A stretch of 64,000 nt of DNA from JAJYRX01 sp041655275. GTDB taxonomy: Bacteria; Pseudomonadota; Gammaproteobacteria; Burkholderiales; Burkholderiaceae_B. The DNA lies in assembly GCA_041655275.1 (NCBI GenBank), contig JBBAFU010000003.1, forward strand, positions 157,886-221,885, read 5' to 3'. The notes below the pieces were generated by a model, which was not told the origin of the DNA, searched no databases, and saw nothing but the letters and a program-made list of their open reading frames with translations. Position numbers and translations under genes: made by a program. Shown one piece after another: positions 63,892 to 64,000 of this stretch (its first letter is position 1; each line of letters begins with the position of its first letter).

Positions 63892-64000
63892 TCAAGCGAC
63901 GGCACGCTTCAGTCGTCGGTTGATGGATTCAAACAATGCTGCCCTTGCTTTTTGCAGTTGGGCGGCAGCCTCATTATCGCTCAGTGCGCCGGCCTGATGC
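63892..64000 (-). CDS. C-terminal end of an unidentified gene, cut by the window
   Basis: An open frame enters from the right edge and stops at 63892-63894. The visible 35 residues end in an amphipathic, basic helix (SDNEAAAQLQKARAALFESI then NRRLKRAVA). The composition looks protein-like rather than random. Too little is visible to name it. It is not rpmH or rnpA, the usual neighbours across oriC. Confidence 0.4.
   Translation of the reverse strand, partial: HQAGALSDNEAAAQLQKARAALFESINRRLKRAVA

Overview
This 64 kb window is GC-rich chromosomal DNA of a betaproteobacterium, most likely an Alcaligenaceae member (Bordetella/Castellaniella/Pusillimonas type, order Burkholderiales). The inference rests on a Bug-type (TctC) solute receptor, a type-2 leuA, a DUF1840 protein, an smg-topB pair, an isovaleryl-CoA dehydrogenase-aceK-thiolase cluster, and the dnaA-dnaN-gyrB origin block. 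About 54 protein genes are supported. I saw no rRNA, tRNA, CRISPR array, prophage or intact insertion sequence.

Layout. 0-2.2 kb: a LemA/TPM-domain envelope operon on the minus strand, next to a possible IS end. 2.2-6.6 kb: RhlE helicase, release factor 3 and two unknown anchored proteins. 6.6-8.6 kb: leuA behind a leader that encodes a leucine-run peptide. 8.65-12.7 kb: a DUF1840 protein and a 1197-residue exported RHS protein ending in a DUF2235 (Tle1-like) lipase domain. 12.7-18.6 kb: argS, a SPOR protein, dsbA and a TRAP transporter. 18.6-21.7 kb: a metC-like lyase, a LysE exporter and an MBL-fold hydrolase. 21.7-29.8 kb: leucine/isovalerate catabolism (liuA, thiolase, liuB, liuD) with aceK inside it. 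30.0-36.3 kb: a six-gene acid-catabolism operon (CoA ligase, MaoC, CaiB, Bug receptor, IclR, PaaI). 36.3-43.5 kb: a D-threonine aldolase-like enzyme, smg, topB and a second TRAP transporter. 43.6-47.5 kb: orphan acetolactate synthase, a SET-domain protein and AMP nucleosidase. 47.5-54.1 kb: a glyoxylate-centred block (AEC transporter, ureidoglycolate lyase, LysR, glycerate kinase, GlcG-like protein, malate synthase G). 54.1-58.4 kb: argD-like aminotransferase, divergent dinB/tag, an HpaI-type aldolase and a secreted protein of 19-residue repeats. 58.6-64 kb: gyrB, dnaN, dnaA, the probable oriC and a cut-off gene.

How the parts work together. The most distinctive regulatory signal is a pair of near-identical promoters, one before liuB and one before the CoA-ligase operon. 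Each has a TTGTC-N4-GACAA palindrome, then exactly 13 bp, TTGACA, 18 bp and TATATT. The two catabolic units are therefore probably co-regulated, and the IclR gene in the second operon is the nearest candidate regulator. The glyoxylate block joins a glyoxylate source (ureidoglycolate lyase) to sinks (malate synthase G, glycerate kinase), beside a LysR gene with an inverted repeat in its divergent promoter region.

Limits. Functions come from motifs and family resemblance read by eye; no database search was run. Start sites were chosen from ribosome-binding sites, family length and signal peptides.
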